Source: Metallyticus violacea (Eukaryota > Arthropoda > Insecta > Mantodea > Metallyticidae). Taken from it: a DNA stretch of 64,000 bases. The stretch spans positions 178,251,041 through 178,315,040 of the forward strand of contig CM060846.1 in NCBI GenBank assembly GCA_030762175.1, in the 5' to 3' direction. Both the position numbers and the translations under genes were made by a program. Shown here piece by piece: positions 47,306-59,915 of the stretch; position 1 is the stretch's first letter; the number at the start of each line of letters is the position of its first letter. The notes under the pieces are model-generated. The model saw only the letters and a program-made list of their open reading frames with translations. It ran no database searches and had not been told where the DNA came from.

Positions 47306-48412
47306 CTACGCAAGCTTGAGTACAAACATTTAAAGAGACGAAAAACCATCCGGGATTTAAAAAATCTAATGGGCAGACTTTTACGTAAGATTTATTTAAG
47401 AGCAAATCAGAAAGGCAGTTCGCAATTATCCCAGCAGCCAACTAGAACAATTTAAAAAAATACTGCGTCTTAACTGTTACATTTTAAAACATGTATAAAG
47501 AAGCAATTTGGGGCCTCAGCGTCACAAATTTCAGATTCGGAGGCGAGACGCCATATTACTGTAAATTTAGATTCAGAGGAAATAGGCCACGTTACTGGAA
47601 GCCTAGATTCAGCGGAGACAGGCCGCGTTATTTCCAAGTACAAATTCAAACGAGAGCCTGTGTAAAGTACCGCGTTAAGTTGCTACAACTGATGTGTGTT
47701 AGCGCTAAATTGCATTGTTTGAGGAAATCGGTGTGTGTAGGGGACAGTTTTAACGAGAGTATAACTCAAAGATACTACGCGAGGTGTTATAATTAAAAGT
47801 ACGCATGCAAGTGAATCTCAATTCAGTGGTTATAGGTGATAAACGCCACTTAAAATTCTAAGGGACTTTAAATGTTGGTGTGAATAAATCAGTTTATGGG
47901 ATTAAAGTGAAGTAACTTTCAGACGCTCCCCATGATATTTACGTAAGGTAATGCACATAGATAGTGAGGAACCAATCATGAATAAACTATAATTACAATT
48001 CATTTCATGAAGTGTCGTATGTCATTCCAGCCATCTACTCCCTTCTTCCCCTTGATACAGCATCAAGAAAATCCAGCACATCTACAGGGAATGTTTTTTA
48101 TTCCTCTCTGTAACAAGGAATAACAACGTACGAGCTATAGGTGAGGCATCTTCACGATAAGAGTCGACAGTGGACGGGAAAAATTTTAACAGCTGGCCCA
48201 AACAATAGCGGCCCGCACTATTAATTAACCATATCAATTACAGAATTAGGAAATCTGTATCTCTGAACATGTTCCTATTAAGTGGCCCGATATCAGGGCA
48301 CTTGAATTCAGCGATGACTTTTAACAAGTCTGTTCCTGGCATACGCTCCAGCAAAAAACACCAGCCATTCGGAATGGAGTAACCCTGTTTTCTTAATGCA
48401 GATACTTTTTTC
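47306..48412. other. No recognised gene; contains a short tandem repeat
   Basis: Apart from the 36-bp repeat at 47533-47640, I see no domain. The frame at 47491-47796 owes its length to that repeat. Confidence 0.4.
47533..47640 (+). repeat. Three tandem 36-bp repeats
   Basis: Units start at 47533, 47569 and 47605, each with AGATTC(A/G)G(A/C)GG near the start and a GCC(A/G)(C/T)(A/G)TTA core. Because 36 is divisible by three, the open frame here reads a repeated FRF.G..PRY-type peptide. It may be chance or a short repeat-bearing coding piece. Confidence 0.85.
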
Positions 48413-48738
48413 AGCCTTATTATAGCGGTCCTGGTGGTGTAGTGGTTTCCATACTTGCCTCCTAAACCCAAGATCGTGGGTTCGAACTCGGCCCCAGGAC
48501 TGATGGATTTTTCCGGGGCGTAAAAGTCCTAAGTATGGATGGCTTCCTTCGGAAGGGAAGTAAAGCCGTGGGTCCCGTGTCGTACATTTACGGCACGAAA
48601 AAGAACCTCAAGCCTGAAAGAGAGGCCTCTGAGCAAAATTTGTCGGCCATTTCACGCCCTGAGTTGAATGGGACGCTGATGACCTGAGCTGTTAAAGAGC
48701 GTCCATAAATAAATCAATAAAAAAAAAGCCTTATTATT
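48413..48738 (+). mobile_element. SINE-R, full length with 11-bp target duplication
   Basis: Reference copy of the R family, 48424-48727. Head GCGGTCCTGGTGGTGTAGTGG; Arg-like anticodon region CTTGCCTCCTAAACC; B box GGGTTCGAACTCG. Body: TAAAAGTCCTAAGTATGG, CTTCCTTCGGAAGGGAAGTA, GTACATTTACGGCACGAAAA, ACCTCAAGCCTGAAAG, AATTTGTCGGCCATTTCACG, GATGACCTGAGCTGTTAAAG and AGCGTCCATAAATAAATCAA, then an A-tail. AGCCTTATTAT occurs at 48413-48423 and 48728-48738. Confidence 0.97.
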
Positions 48739-49356
48739 TACAGCTGCAAAGTCTCGAACAAACCGATAACGAGAGTCTGTGTCCAGGCAACTGCAACGAA
48801 ATTATCCCATTCTCTTTAGCAGTTTGATGGCTGGTTTTTCGAATTTGCTTTATAACCATGGAGGATAAACAAAACTTTCTCTTCAACAGAGAGCTCGACT
48901 CCGTCGTTTTATAAAAAAGATTTGAGCTCATGTTACCAGCCGCAGAAACTTCTACTAGCCTGCCCTTGGGTTCTCCAGTTTTCCGACGCAATTTCTTAGT
49001 CTTTTGTATATTAACATTGAGGGAACAAAGTGATCGCTTGCATTACAACAGACACCACTGTTTTATTTGCTCTTCTTTTGCTCATATCTAATTGACTAAT
49101 TAATTCTATGCTTTCCCTTTCTAACACCTACCATGGAAGCTCTCTTCTTCAATGATTCGTTAACATATAACGGTGCCCAAACATGACATTTGTATGGTAT
49201 TCCTCTCGATCCGTTGTTTACTGCTTACCAGTAGTCCAGGTAAGACGGGTAGTGAGAGGCGACTGCACTAGCTAGTATTAGAGCAGTGACGGTGGGAGTA
49301 GAGTTTCAAAATATCTTCACCATCGGGATGAATGTGTATTTCGGATAGAATAGGAG
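48739..49356. other. No recognised feature
   Basis: Nothing recognised. A minus-strand frame at 48734-48991 shows no motif. Confidence 0.4.
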
Positions 49357-49470
49357 GAATGTATCCAAGATGACAAAGTTGAGTGCCTTATTTGCGGTAA
49401 ACACTTATCATATGTCTCCCGTTTTAGCATTGAAAGGCATTTTAATTGATGCCATCAATATGACCATGGC
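49357..49470 (+). pseudogene. Zinc-finger remnant of hAT/BED type
   Basis: In the frame starting at 49357: ECIQDDKVECLICGKHLSYV, then SRFSIERHF, a stop in place of one residue, and CHQYDH. The C-x2-C...(F/Y)-x(2)-RH-F-x(4-5)-H layout resembles the N-terminal finger of hAT-derived proteins of the GTF2IRD2/ZBED type. It is short and broken by a stop, and no catalytic domain follows. It may come from the same broad family as the fragment at 62.9 kb. Confidence 0.45.
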
Positions 49471-52400
49471 AGACTGTTTTGTCAGATATGTTGTTGTTAG
49501 TATATATGCATTTGGCTTTATTAACTTAATCTTTACAGGTGAAATTAGATCACAAAAATGGTAAAGAAGTGAAAGCACCATCTTCTTATACTTCTAATAT
49601 TTAGAATATTTAAAATGTTTTACAGCATTATGAAACTTATTGGGAAAGAACAAAAATACTTAGTCACAGGGGATTTACTAGCGAATACGTCATAATTGCT
49701 ACTGAGGAAAATGTAACCCATTTTAGTAGATATGTTTAAAATATTAGTTCTGCAGCGAGGCGCGTCGAATACGTACGATGCAACCTGGAAAAACAATTAA
49801 ACAAAATATAGAATAAAAAATATTTTACTCTTGCTCTGAACTAAACATTAGACAGAACTGGTAAGATTCAACTGAATATGTTTTGAGCGGAATTGACAGT
49901 GAACTATTATTGGATAAATTCCGGAAATAGTTTCTCTTAAAACTAAAGCCTATGAATAAGAAATTGCTAAAGCTGTTCATAATGTTGCAAATAAATCTGA
50001 TTGTTTATATGTTTGCTCTGTAGTAAATTTCTTATGTTATATTTGTTTGCATAAAAATTTAAAAATATTCATCGGAGGCTCAGCAAATTTATATGCAATA
50101 TATATTAATTAATATATATGATATTTTTAATTATAGAAGTATAGAATTATATAGAATTATATAGAGTGACTGCTCCGAGTAATTATTGGTAGGCAGTCAT
50201 ATGATCAAATTGTAAATAAATGTTATATTCTCTATCATTAGAGTAAAATAACTGTATATAATATTAAATTTTCTAGCAGCATTGTAAAATTCATGCGGAT
50301 GACGTAAGATATGGCTGGTATTGCGAAATCTTATGTATCAAGTGGAGAAAAAGTCAGGCCGTAATAAGATTTTAATGGGTATCTATAAGCGTCTACAGGC
50401 GACGGTTGGGCCAATAAAGCTCCTGTCTGCCGGAATCTGAGATTTGAGCATTTGAAATTTATTCAAAGTAACCAATGGCATTGTTACATTTTAAAATATT
50501 TAGAAACCGCGGGTCCTGTGCCCTTACTCACGAGGACCCCAGACTTGTGTTGCGCACGTGAAACAACGGTAGAGATTGGTTTATTAAGGGATGCCCCAGG
50601 CAGTTCGTGGCACTCGGCAATCAAAACAGGCAGTTCGTTGCATTCAGAATTTGTAAATCGGAGATCGGCAATCATAACTAGGCATTCAGGCCCTGTCTTG
50701 CAGTTCGGACGGCATTCCTTTAATATAACTCGAAGATTAGCGTGCGTGGGAACATTCATTCGGAGACAAGGCAAGTGACGGCGTAAATTATTAAGTGAAG
50801 AAGCTAATTAACAGTAGTTCTTAAGCTAATTAGTAAGCGTCTAGACGAAGTGCAGTAATTCGAGCGAATTCTTAAGGGGCAATGTACGCCAATCGATCAC
50901 GAATTCAGTTTCGAGTTATGATTATTTATTTTCGCAACTACGTACATTAGTCTGACCTTGTCCTTCGAATTTCACATGAACGAAAAAGCGTTTTGCCAGT
51001 GTGAATGAAAGGGGAAGTGTGAAGGTCTCCACCTGCTTTACGACGGTCAAGGTCGAGTTGCGCTAACACCCACAGTAACAGTAATTAGATCAGCGTCAAG
51101 TGCAGGGCCAGCCTATTTCCCTAATCGAAAAATAAACAGGAAGTGCAATTTCCATATAGTGCGTTATATTTCAAAGTATCTTCTGATCTCGTTCCCTGCC
51201 ACAACTGCTGGTAGAACTGCCCGGAGACGGTTCACCAATGAGACGTACGTGACATGAAGAAATACCGAGCGCTAACTGAGATAAAGTGGTGTTTATTCTA
51301 CCCAAGTGACAACAATCACGCTTCAAATCTTGGTGCATCCGAGGCGTGGTTGCATCTACAAAAACGTTTGAAAACTAAAGGCAATGTTTGATTCTACGTA
51401 CATTTGCAAGCTAATGTTTTAAAAATTAACTAAACAAAATGGAGCATCGCAAAATCAAAATTGACAACTGCTTGGTTTACCTTCTGCATCTCCGCATTAT
51501 TTCTTTCCAAACAAATATTGATGAACTGGTTAAAGCAAATGATGTCATAGAATATATCCCCAGAATCACAAACAGGATTGGGAATAAATAAAAAAAATAA
51601 AAAAAAAATAAAAAAAAAAGGAAAGGAAAGGAAAGGTATGTAAGTGAAAGATATATTTGACAGCTTTTTCCTTTAGAAAATAAAGAATGACATTGAAACA
51701 TCCTAATCCGCCACTGGAACAAATAACAGCAGGCTTCTAAATATTAAGGTTGCATGAACGCGTCATTCTTTTGCTGTGAGTGCAAGGAGGTGAATTACTC
51801 CTCCTGGCAATATGTGCACCGCTTTTATAAATCATTAGTATATTTAAATGATTATCGTCAACTAATGGATGATTTTTCTTCGCACCATCCTACGCGAAAC
51901 AGCCCGTCGGTCGGATCAAGCTGGTATCCCGGTGAACGGGAGTCGGAAAGTCCGCAGCAATAATTGTCGCGTAAGATATTACTAGCACTTAAAAGATACA
52001 TTTACTCTCCGTTATCACGCAAGAAGATGCTAGAACTGCCTCCATTCATTTACCATACATTTCTGGCATCGGCTTATGAAATTAACCATTACTCTCTGCA
52101 GCTTCCTCTGTGAAATGGAAGGGCTTTCTTCACGAATGTTATTTTTAAGTTCATCTAATGTATGTGGATATGTCTTGTACTCTTTCCCTTAACCCCTCCC
52201 CCCTTTCAGAGAAAATAATCCCACGGCGTTAAATCGGGGGACCGAAAGAGCCATAAGCCGGCAAAAGGATTACAAATATTCAAAATTAGTTGCTGTATAT
52301 ACTTATCTATTTTAGTTAACGTACTTACTTGTTCAACTGTTGGTTAAAAGTAAGTAAATTAACTTTAAGCGGCTCAGTGTGGCGGCATTCAAGATGGGAG

Positions 52401-52784
52401 AAGAGAAAGCAATGATTGATTCCTCCAGTTAGAGTGAAAGGGCTATGCTATCATGTAAATTTTGTGAAACAAATTACTCATACATTAAATTGAACTGCAG
52501 TGAAAACAATGATAAATAAACAGAATGAAATTTATATTACTGCAGCACTCCTGTGATTAGTAACCAATAAGATATTTGCAGTTAAAATTATAATTTTGAA
52601 ACCTCATGAAATGCACTGTTAGAAATGCGTTAGATTTGAACAAAGAATGGAGTGAAACGTGTGCAAACCATACTTCTTTGCCTCCCAGTGAGGCAAAGGT
52701 TGAACGGATTTTACGAGCTGAGAGATAAAATTCTGATTTATCTGTCACAGAGCAGCGCCTTCACGATCGTATGCATGCTACATC
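49471..52784. other. No recognised gene
   Basis: Mostly AT-rich, with a more mixed patch at 50480-51240. At about 50593-50645 AGGCAGTTCGTGGCACTC and AGGCAGTTCGTTGCATTC form an imperfect 30-bp tandem pair. Near 51583-51637 there is an A-rich run followed by (GGAAA)n. Confidence 0.4.
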
Positions 52785-52855
52785 CTGACTAGCAAAAGCT
52801 GATGACCTGAGATGTTAAAGAGCGTCCCTAAATAAACCAAAACTGACTAGCAAAA
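52785..52855 (+). mobile_element. SINE-R, 45-bp 3' end only, with perfect 13-bp target duplication
   Basis: CTGACTAGCAAAA is present at 52785-52797 and 52843-52855. Between them are only the last 45 bp of SINE-R (GCTGATGACCTGAGATG, TTAAAGAGCGTCC, TAAATAAACCAAAA). This is an extreme 5' truncation by target-primed reverse transcription. It shows that the R family's 3' end alone was enough to be recorded as an insertion. Confidence 0.95.
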
Positions 52856-55780
52856 CTCACCCATTTATCAGATGGCGTCTCTTTTTATAGTGCTGCAGCT
52901 CACAACTACAGAGAATCACAAGCTCACGACTTGTAATACAAAATTGTTAATTAAAGAACAACCGTTGAATGTTGTACCTGAGCTCAGTCACTTGAAGATT
53001 GCCCGGTACGATTGAAGAACACTGTTAAATTTATCACATATTGTGTAAAAAAATTCTTCAATGTTCTCTCGTTTAGAGTGGAAATTACTGCTGGAACATT
53101 TGAAAAATGAGTCAGAACTCAGTATTGAAGTTTCTTATTATAGTGCGTCAATGAATTTGGGAGGCGGCATTCTTAAGTATTAATTTAAATTAATAAGGAA
53201 TATTAGGCCAGAGTTCGGTGTTGACCCTAAAACCCTTAATAATCTACTTTAATAAAATATTTTATGCACTCTGAGTGTTTCGCGGCAGTAAAAACAGGCC
53301 CTTAAGAAAAGATTAAAAACTGCTGCTCTGTTAGTAAGCACCAGTATAAACTGCAAGAAGGAGCAAACGAAAAGTGGGTGGAAGGAATTTGTAGACTAAG
53401 CGAAAAGTAAAATGTATTTGATATAACGTTGCCAAGGAGACAGATGTACTCTAATTAGGACAGCTCTCATGCTGCCGTAGCACTTTAATGGGTTATGGGG
53501 GCCTTTCTCAAACCGCTGCACCAAACGAGGTAGCTTCATGTGTGCTTGTGTCTCCATGCAAATGAAGTAGCTTTTTGCATTATAAAATACTGTTTTTATA
53601 AGCTTAGGCCATTCGTTTTTATTGATAAGTTAATGTTAAAACTTTATATTCACAAATTTGTTCATCTTATGCTAATCGCCTCTCAAATAGTAGCCTGTGT
53701 TCCATTATCGTTGGGACAAGCTGCATGTTGAGGTTTTTACAGAGTTGCCTACGTAAACTTAGGGCGCAAACGGACTCCAGGTTTAACACTTTTATTTATT
53801 GTTTCAAATATCTACGGCAGCAGACATTGTATTAGAGAGAGAGGGAGACATATAGCCTAGCAATTGAAATTATTCATTTATAATGAAAACGTACTTGTAA
53901 TATGTAATGTAATTGTGAATACTTCAATTTAATGGCAAAGAAGTAAAGAACCAAACAAAACTGGTTGTAATACTCTAACAATAAACTATTTTTATTGTTG
54001 TTATTTCTGGTAGTTGCAACGGAAGTGATGTGGAGAGAAACATCATAATTATTAATTTATTTGTATTTCATATCTTTATTTGATAGTCTTAGGGCAAACT
54101 AGCAACCGTCGGATCTCGCTATTGCAAAGTGTGCGATTCCTTTTCACATACTGTAATTCAAGCTATGCCGTCTATATGTGCTTTATTTAATCAGCGTTTC
54201 TTGTAGCCAATAGTGCAAGACCACCACACTTACTAAGGATACTGGCATTCACTGCAGAGCAATCGCTAGAATAAGCCCAGCATTTTATTGCTTACCAAGA
54301 AACAGGAAAATAATTAACACCAAGGACAGTAACCTGTAAAATAGAGAGCTCATAGAAAAAGTAGTTCTCTTAACACAAATCACTTAACTGCCTTTTGCTA
54401 TAACAGTTTTGTAACATTCCACTGTTAGCGCTTTGGTTTAACGTGGAATGTGATTATTATTGCTAATTCAGTCATAATCAAATTAGGCTTTACATTCCTC
54501 ACTGCGGTTTCAAAATAACGCATAAAAACTATCAAAAATATTTCTAAAATGTATTTGCGTACGTAGCCACATCGGCAAACCTGAAACTATGTCAAGCTGC
54601 TGATCCCATCATTGCGTGTCTCTATAGCTCTAGCATCTTGGCTCTTGACTTGTGACATTTATTAATGTAAAGCTAAGTTGCGAGTTTCTACATACTTGAA
54701 CTGAACTCCAGCCATGCCCTCAATGTACGATAACAGTGATTCACCTATTGCAGATTTCACGTGAGCAAAAGTCACATTTTAAATGGCACTACTACATTTT
54801 AACATCAGTGAGCATTTGGGCGCTAATGACCCTAGCAGTTGTGCGCCCTTTATGCAATAATAATAATCATCAGCATCCAGTTGTGCAATATCTGATGAGA
54901 TCTTATGTTTACATTTTAAGTCTTGTTTCCCTGTGAATAAGATTCTGCTTGTCATAAGATTTTAATTATTCTTCTGAGGTGCAACTTCCATGGAAATCAA
55001 GTAAGGCTCGCAATTTTATCTGCACTCTATTGTCGGTCCTATTATTTTTTATGCGTTGCAGTTGTGTATTGTCCTTCGGATGACATGTTTGTCAAAACCA
55101 TCAATATTGGTGATTTTTATGGGAACACATTTCTTGCAAGAAGTTCAAAGGATGTATCTTTCTCGGCGCGATCTTTCCTATACTTCAATATTCTGGATAC
55201 TTATATGATAGCCCAATTGTCTTACAAAACTTTTATTGACTTTAAATTTTTATGGTATTTGGTAAGTAAATTTCTCCCTTATTGCTCGTCTCTTTTCTCA
55301 ACATTTCGGTACTTCGGATATATAATGTTTTCCTTTTCAACTTAGAAACAACTGGAAGCATGGATCTCACTGATAATGAACTGATACTCAAATTATAAAC
55401 GTATTAAGAACAAAGTTTCACCCATAAAATGATCTACAACAGTATAAAGGAACGCGAACGCGAACTTTAACCTCACCCATTAACAAACTTAATACTCTCT
55501 GTCCTGTTACATATTAAATCAACGAAACAAAAAATTATACAAACTGCACAAACGTACGTAACTGCTCTATGATACAGAACAGAGACTGTGATTACTTTAC
55601 GAAACATCGACGGTTTTTGAGTGATGGCACTTAGCAAAGTGAGGAGCAACATAGAGTTACTAGAGATGCTAGAATTGCTCTAAACATGGTCTGCCCGGAA
55701 AGATATTTTGCCAAGACACACTTATCTTTTCAGCCCGAAAAAAGTACATTTTTAAACAGCAATTTAGTAAATATTATAAT

Positions 55781-55838
<58 letters not shown>

Positions 55839-58019
55839 TGCCCGCTAAAATCTGTTTACCGCTGCGATACTGATCACGGCCCAGAGATTAACGAAACGTT
55901 TCTTCTATGCTGCTCCTAGTGAGAAATACGCAAACTATTTCTTTGAAACAGAACGTTTCCGAATGACCGGAATAATTTTAAAAATAATGTAAGATAATTA
56001 TGTTAAAAGTGGTTTTACACTTGTATCATAATTTTAGAATTAGCACCCATATACCTGCACTTAATGAAGAAATAATGGGCATTTGACAGCTGAAGGAAAT
56101 AATCAGCCATTGGATTCTCCTGAGACATTAAATATAATTAACAACAAATACTAATTCAGATTTGGCATTCAGTGAGTTTCAGTACTTTGCTCATTGAGAG
56201 AATTTTTGTAATAATAAGGCTCTGAATAATAGTTTGTTTATTTGGCTATTCACAAGAACAAATGTGATGGTGGTCCATAACTGCCCAGCTCTAAATAAGT
56301 CGATGGATCACTCTCACCTTTAATGATATTTGATACTAGGCGAACCATTATGCTTAATGTGCAAACATTTACTAAAAGCATTTATCAGCAAGTTCAAAGA
56401 GAAAAGTGACATAGAGGTAGTGGAAGTTGTCGCTGCATAGCATGCTCTATACCATAGGAGGCTTGTCTTACTTTAGTAATAAACAAACACACACGTGAAA
56501 CCCTGGTGCTTTTGAATAATACGATTATAGGAGCAAAACCGTCGCGATAGATGAAAGAAGGTGATTTCTATTCAGACTACAACGACCCACAATATGGCCG
56601 CCCCGCCTATGTGGAGAGTAAGCAAACTTTTGCCCTAAATGAGGTGAGAGAGAGGTATTTGCGAGGGAGGAGATTCTGTGGAAAGAGTATAACAGACAAA
56701 GAAAGAAACTCTGATTCAAAATACCGCCTCGCCGCGTCCTTTTCAGGTCCTTCTCTTCCTGTGAATCCTTCCTCTCTTCAACCCCTTTTCCTCCTGCATG
56801 GTCTTTGTTCCTGAATAGGTGGTACAGGACTGGAGGCTGGTGTGATAGGATTGGTAAGGGACCTGATTGAAATGCGGTCCAAAACCCTTCAAATAGATTC
56901 GCTATCTCGATGAGCGTTAGAATGAAAAGATGTAGTTGAAGGAAACCCATCATCCTCATTGCTTTGTGTTATATTTGTTGTAAGTGGCAACCGGACACTG
57001 AGGTTGTTTCCTTTTAATCAAAATGGATATTCCATCTGTGGCACATTTATCTATTTAGTAATTCTCTTTTAGAAATATGCTAGTTTGCACCACGTTAAAG
57101 TATGTTGAAAGAAAAATGTGGCGCATGTTTCACCGTTCCTACAAAATTCAACATGCCGGGCTGCGAAGCCAGAAGCAGCTAAGCTCATTTCCTAACAAGG
57201 ATGTTCCCCCAAATCGACAAAAACTTCAGCAAACTATATAGAACTATTTCCAAGAAAGCATAATGTGTAAAATGAGGTTTAATTGAAAACAGTTATACAC
57301 GCATGGTTCTAAGCCCTTGTTATTGGACATCTATTCCTCTGTCCTCTCTTGCTGTGATTATAATGCTTACATAAACGCACCATACATGAGCAGAGTAGCA
57401 GAGCGCCCTATCTCACCTAGTTTCGCAAGTCTAGTGTTTAGTCTAGAGAAAGGAATCTGAAGGTCAGATCTGTTAAACATAGAAACTTATCATTACCGAA
57501 TTAAGTAGCCGGGGGAGTGGAGGGGGGAATCCGCAAGTGATCTACACGAAGAAACCCGTCGTAAGCAGGGTCAGTAAATCTGCTCCGGTTTGCACTTACA
57601 CTGATGCCAGAAAATACATTACATTTGATAATGCGTGCACAGCGCACTTACATATGCATGGGTATGTATAGGTCGCGCAAAAGATCTTGAATTTCCTTCA
57701 GCGAAGGAGTAGGAGCCAGCCTAACTAAAGGAAACATCAGGGGATTGATAAGCTTACGACAACTTCATCCAAATAAACTTCTCAGCTCTGTTTCCAAAGC
57801 ACGGTTGAGTGCAAGATTTTATGTAATACGAATGTATATAGTCTGTTTTAACAAGTACTAACTGTCTCTGAAAAAATGCCTCCTATAATAAAACTTTGCA
57901 CATAGTCATGAGATTGTTGGTAATGTTTACAAGTATATGAAGGCAGTTCATAGACAGAATATAAAGACCAATTTTCTTTCGACTATTACACAGAAGTTCA
58001 AAAGGTGCACAAAAAAAAA
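52856..58019. other. Long stretch without recognised genes
   Basis: AT-rich. The only clear feature is the (AAT)n run at 55780-55839. Frames at 55064-55345 (hydrophobic, Phe/Tyr-rich) and on the minus strand at 56525-56959 (144 codons) have no recognisable family. The latter overlaps a plus-strand frame of 87 codons at a pyrimidine-rich patch. Confidence 0.4.
55780..55839. repeat. (AAT)n microsatellite
   Basis: About 19 AAT units. The Ile-run frame over it is an artefact. Confidence 0.97.
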
Positions 58020-59060
58020 AGTTACTACAAATCACCGTAACTCAGTTTAGAGAATTGTGCAAGAGAAACAAAAACATGAATAGGAAGGGACCTATATTTT
58101 TGGCACTCCGGGAAAGAAATACAATGTGCCATAAAGACTAACCGAAATCGACGATCGCGATAAGTGTGTAATTAGACGCACTATATACAACTTCTATGCA
58201 GAAGAAATGAGTGTGTCGGCTTACAATAAAAAAGTTGCTACAGAAGTTATGAAAAATTAATTTTCAAGGTAAATTAACAAAACTTAGAATTATAAATAAA
58301 AAATTGGGTTTCAAATGGGAGAAGCAATAGGCGTGTACAAATTGAAAGGTATATACGTTCGCTGCTCAAGACCTATCTTACGACCCTTCGCAGAGCTGAA
58401 GGACGCCCAATAGTATATGAAGATGAAACTTACAAGCACAGAAGTCACACGATCCCAAAACGTTGGTCTAATGATAGAAGCTCAGGTTTCATGGCGCCTA
58501 AATCCAAAGGAGAGCGACTATTTATAGATCATGCAGGCAGAAGATTTGCATACAGAATTCTCTATTCATTTACAGATCTCAACAGAATACAGGAGACTTT
58601 AGTAAAGAAATGTACACTGATAACTGTGTTAAATGGCTTAGAACAATGTTAATTCCAAATTTGCCACCAAATTCCATTTTAGTCATCGACAACGCTTCAT
58701 ATCACATTGCAGTTAGATAAGCCACCAACAGCAAATTCTTTAATAAAAGACGTGAAGTCTTGACTAAAACCTCACAACATTCCATTTGATAAACACAGCA
58801 GAAAAACCCATTTCAGAAGAAACATCTAACTGACCAAATATTTGGAACACAACCACACAACACTTAACACTTCCACCGTACCACCCAGACATTGATTTCA
58901 TTGAATTAGTATGGGGAGATGTGGCCACCAAAAATGTTACTTTCAAATTAAAAGATTAAAAGATTTCTATGTCTGCAAACATTTCAAGAAATTAGGCAAA
59001 TGTAAGCGCTAAACATGTACCGGAAGAGATTGCAAAGACTGGGTGTATTCTTGAACGAGC
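58020..59060 (+). pseudogene. Decayed DDE transposase, copy C, catalytic motifs readable
   Basis: Third copy of the family of A and B, with all three catalytic positions readable across frames. Blocks: ELCKRNKNMNRKGPIFLA (58055); the junction block CVIRRTIYNFYAEE (about 58170); first Asp in VYEDETYKHRSHTIPKRW (Asp codon 58422); MAPKSKGERLF and HAGRR (58493-58545); MYTDNCVKWLRTMLIPNLPP (58612); second Asp in ILVIDNASYH (58688); and the Glu motif PPYHPDIDFIELVWGDV (Glu 58903), then ATKNVTFKLKD. Stops and frameshifts break it repeatedly. I saw no terminal inverted repeats. Confidence 0.75.
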
Positions 59061-59406
59061 TCTAGTACACCTCATTCCTCACCCGTATCCTATCAACCCA
59101 ACATAAATAACACCGTGCAAAGCTTTCAACTTAGTTCCAGGAGAAAAGGCCATCCAGATCGGTCCCATGTTATAAGTGTACATATCCCCCCCCCCCAAAA
59201 AAAAATCTTCAATAAGAACTTCACATTCGCAGCAGCTTTTCGCAACTATCCTAAGGCCAGGGGCTGTGTAGATCTTATCCCATCCTGTTCCTTAATTATT
59301 CTGCTTTAACAATGTTCATTTGGATGAATGCTCCATTTCGACAGTAGCTACGGAAATACAGATGTAACTAACAGGGGTGAAAGATCGCTGCACTATTTAC
59401 CGATTT

Positions 59407-59728
59407 CATCTCTATAAAGTCGGTCCAGGAGGTATAGCGGTAATCATACTTGCCTTATAAACCCAAGATCGCAGGTTCAAATCCGGCCAGTATCGATGGA
59501 TTTCTTTCGAGTGTAAAAATCCTAAGTATGGCTTCCTTCGGAAGGGAAGTAAAGCCGTGGATCACGTGACGTACATTTACGGCACGAAAAACAACCAAGT
59601 CTGAAAGAAAAGGCCTCTGAGCAAAATTTATTGGCCGTTTCACGCGCAGAATTGAATGGGACGCTGATGACCTGAGCTGTTAAAGAGTGTCCATAAATAA
59701 ACCAAATAGTCAGCAGCATCTCTATAAA
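59407..59728 (+). mobile_element. SINE-R, full length with 12-bp target duplication
   Basis: SINE body at 59419-59716. Head CGGTCCAGGAGGTATAGCGG, B box GGTTCAAATCC, TAAGTATGGCTTCCTTCGGA, GTACATTTACGGCACGAAAA, CCTCTGAGCAAAATTTATTG, GATGACCTGAGCTGTTAAAG, TAAATAAACCAAA. CATCTCTATAAA flanks it exactly at 59407-59418 and 59717-59728. Confidence 0.95.
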
Positions 59729-59915
59729 TGCAACATTTTCTTTTTTTATCCACTATATAGAAGTTAGTTTCCCCCACCGAAGCTCTATTTTTGTAATATC
59801 GTGCTGCCCATTTGGTTGGGCCTAGCAATCCGGCAGTCGATAGATACAGTACCCAATGTCGATCATAATCGAGGGAGTGATACGTGCAGTACTAATGAGC
59901 ATGGTGTACTGTTAT

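Noticed and set aside
56525..56959. Minus-strand frame of 144 codons
   Set aside because: No recognisable motif; overlaps a plus-strand open frame in a pyrimidine-rich patch; base composition explains the length.
57151..57260. ATGCCGGGCTGC start resembling a THAP-domain N-terminus
   Set aside because: The frame hits a stop after a few residues and the later THAP residues cannot be read.
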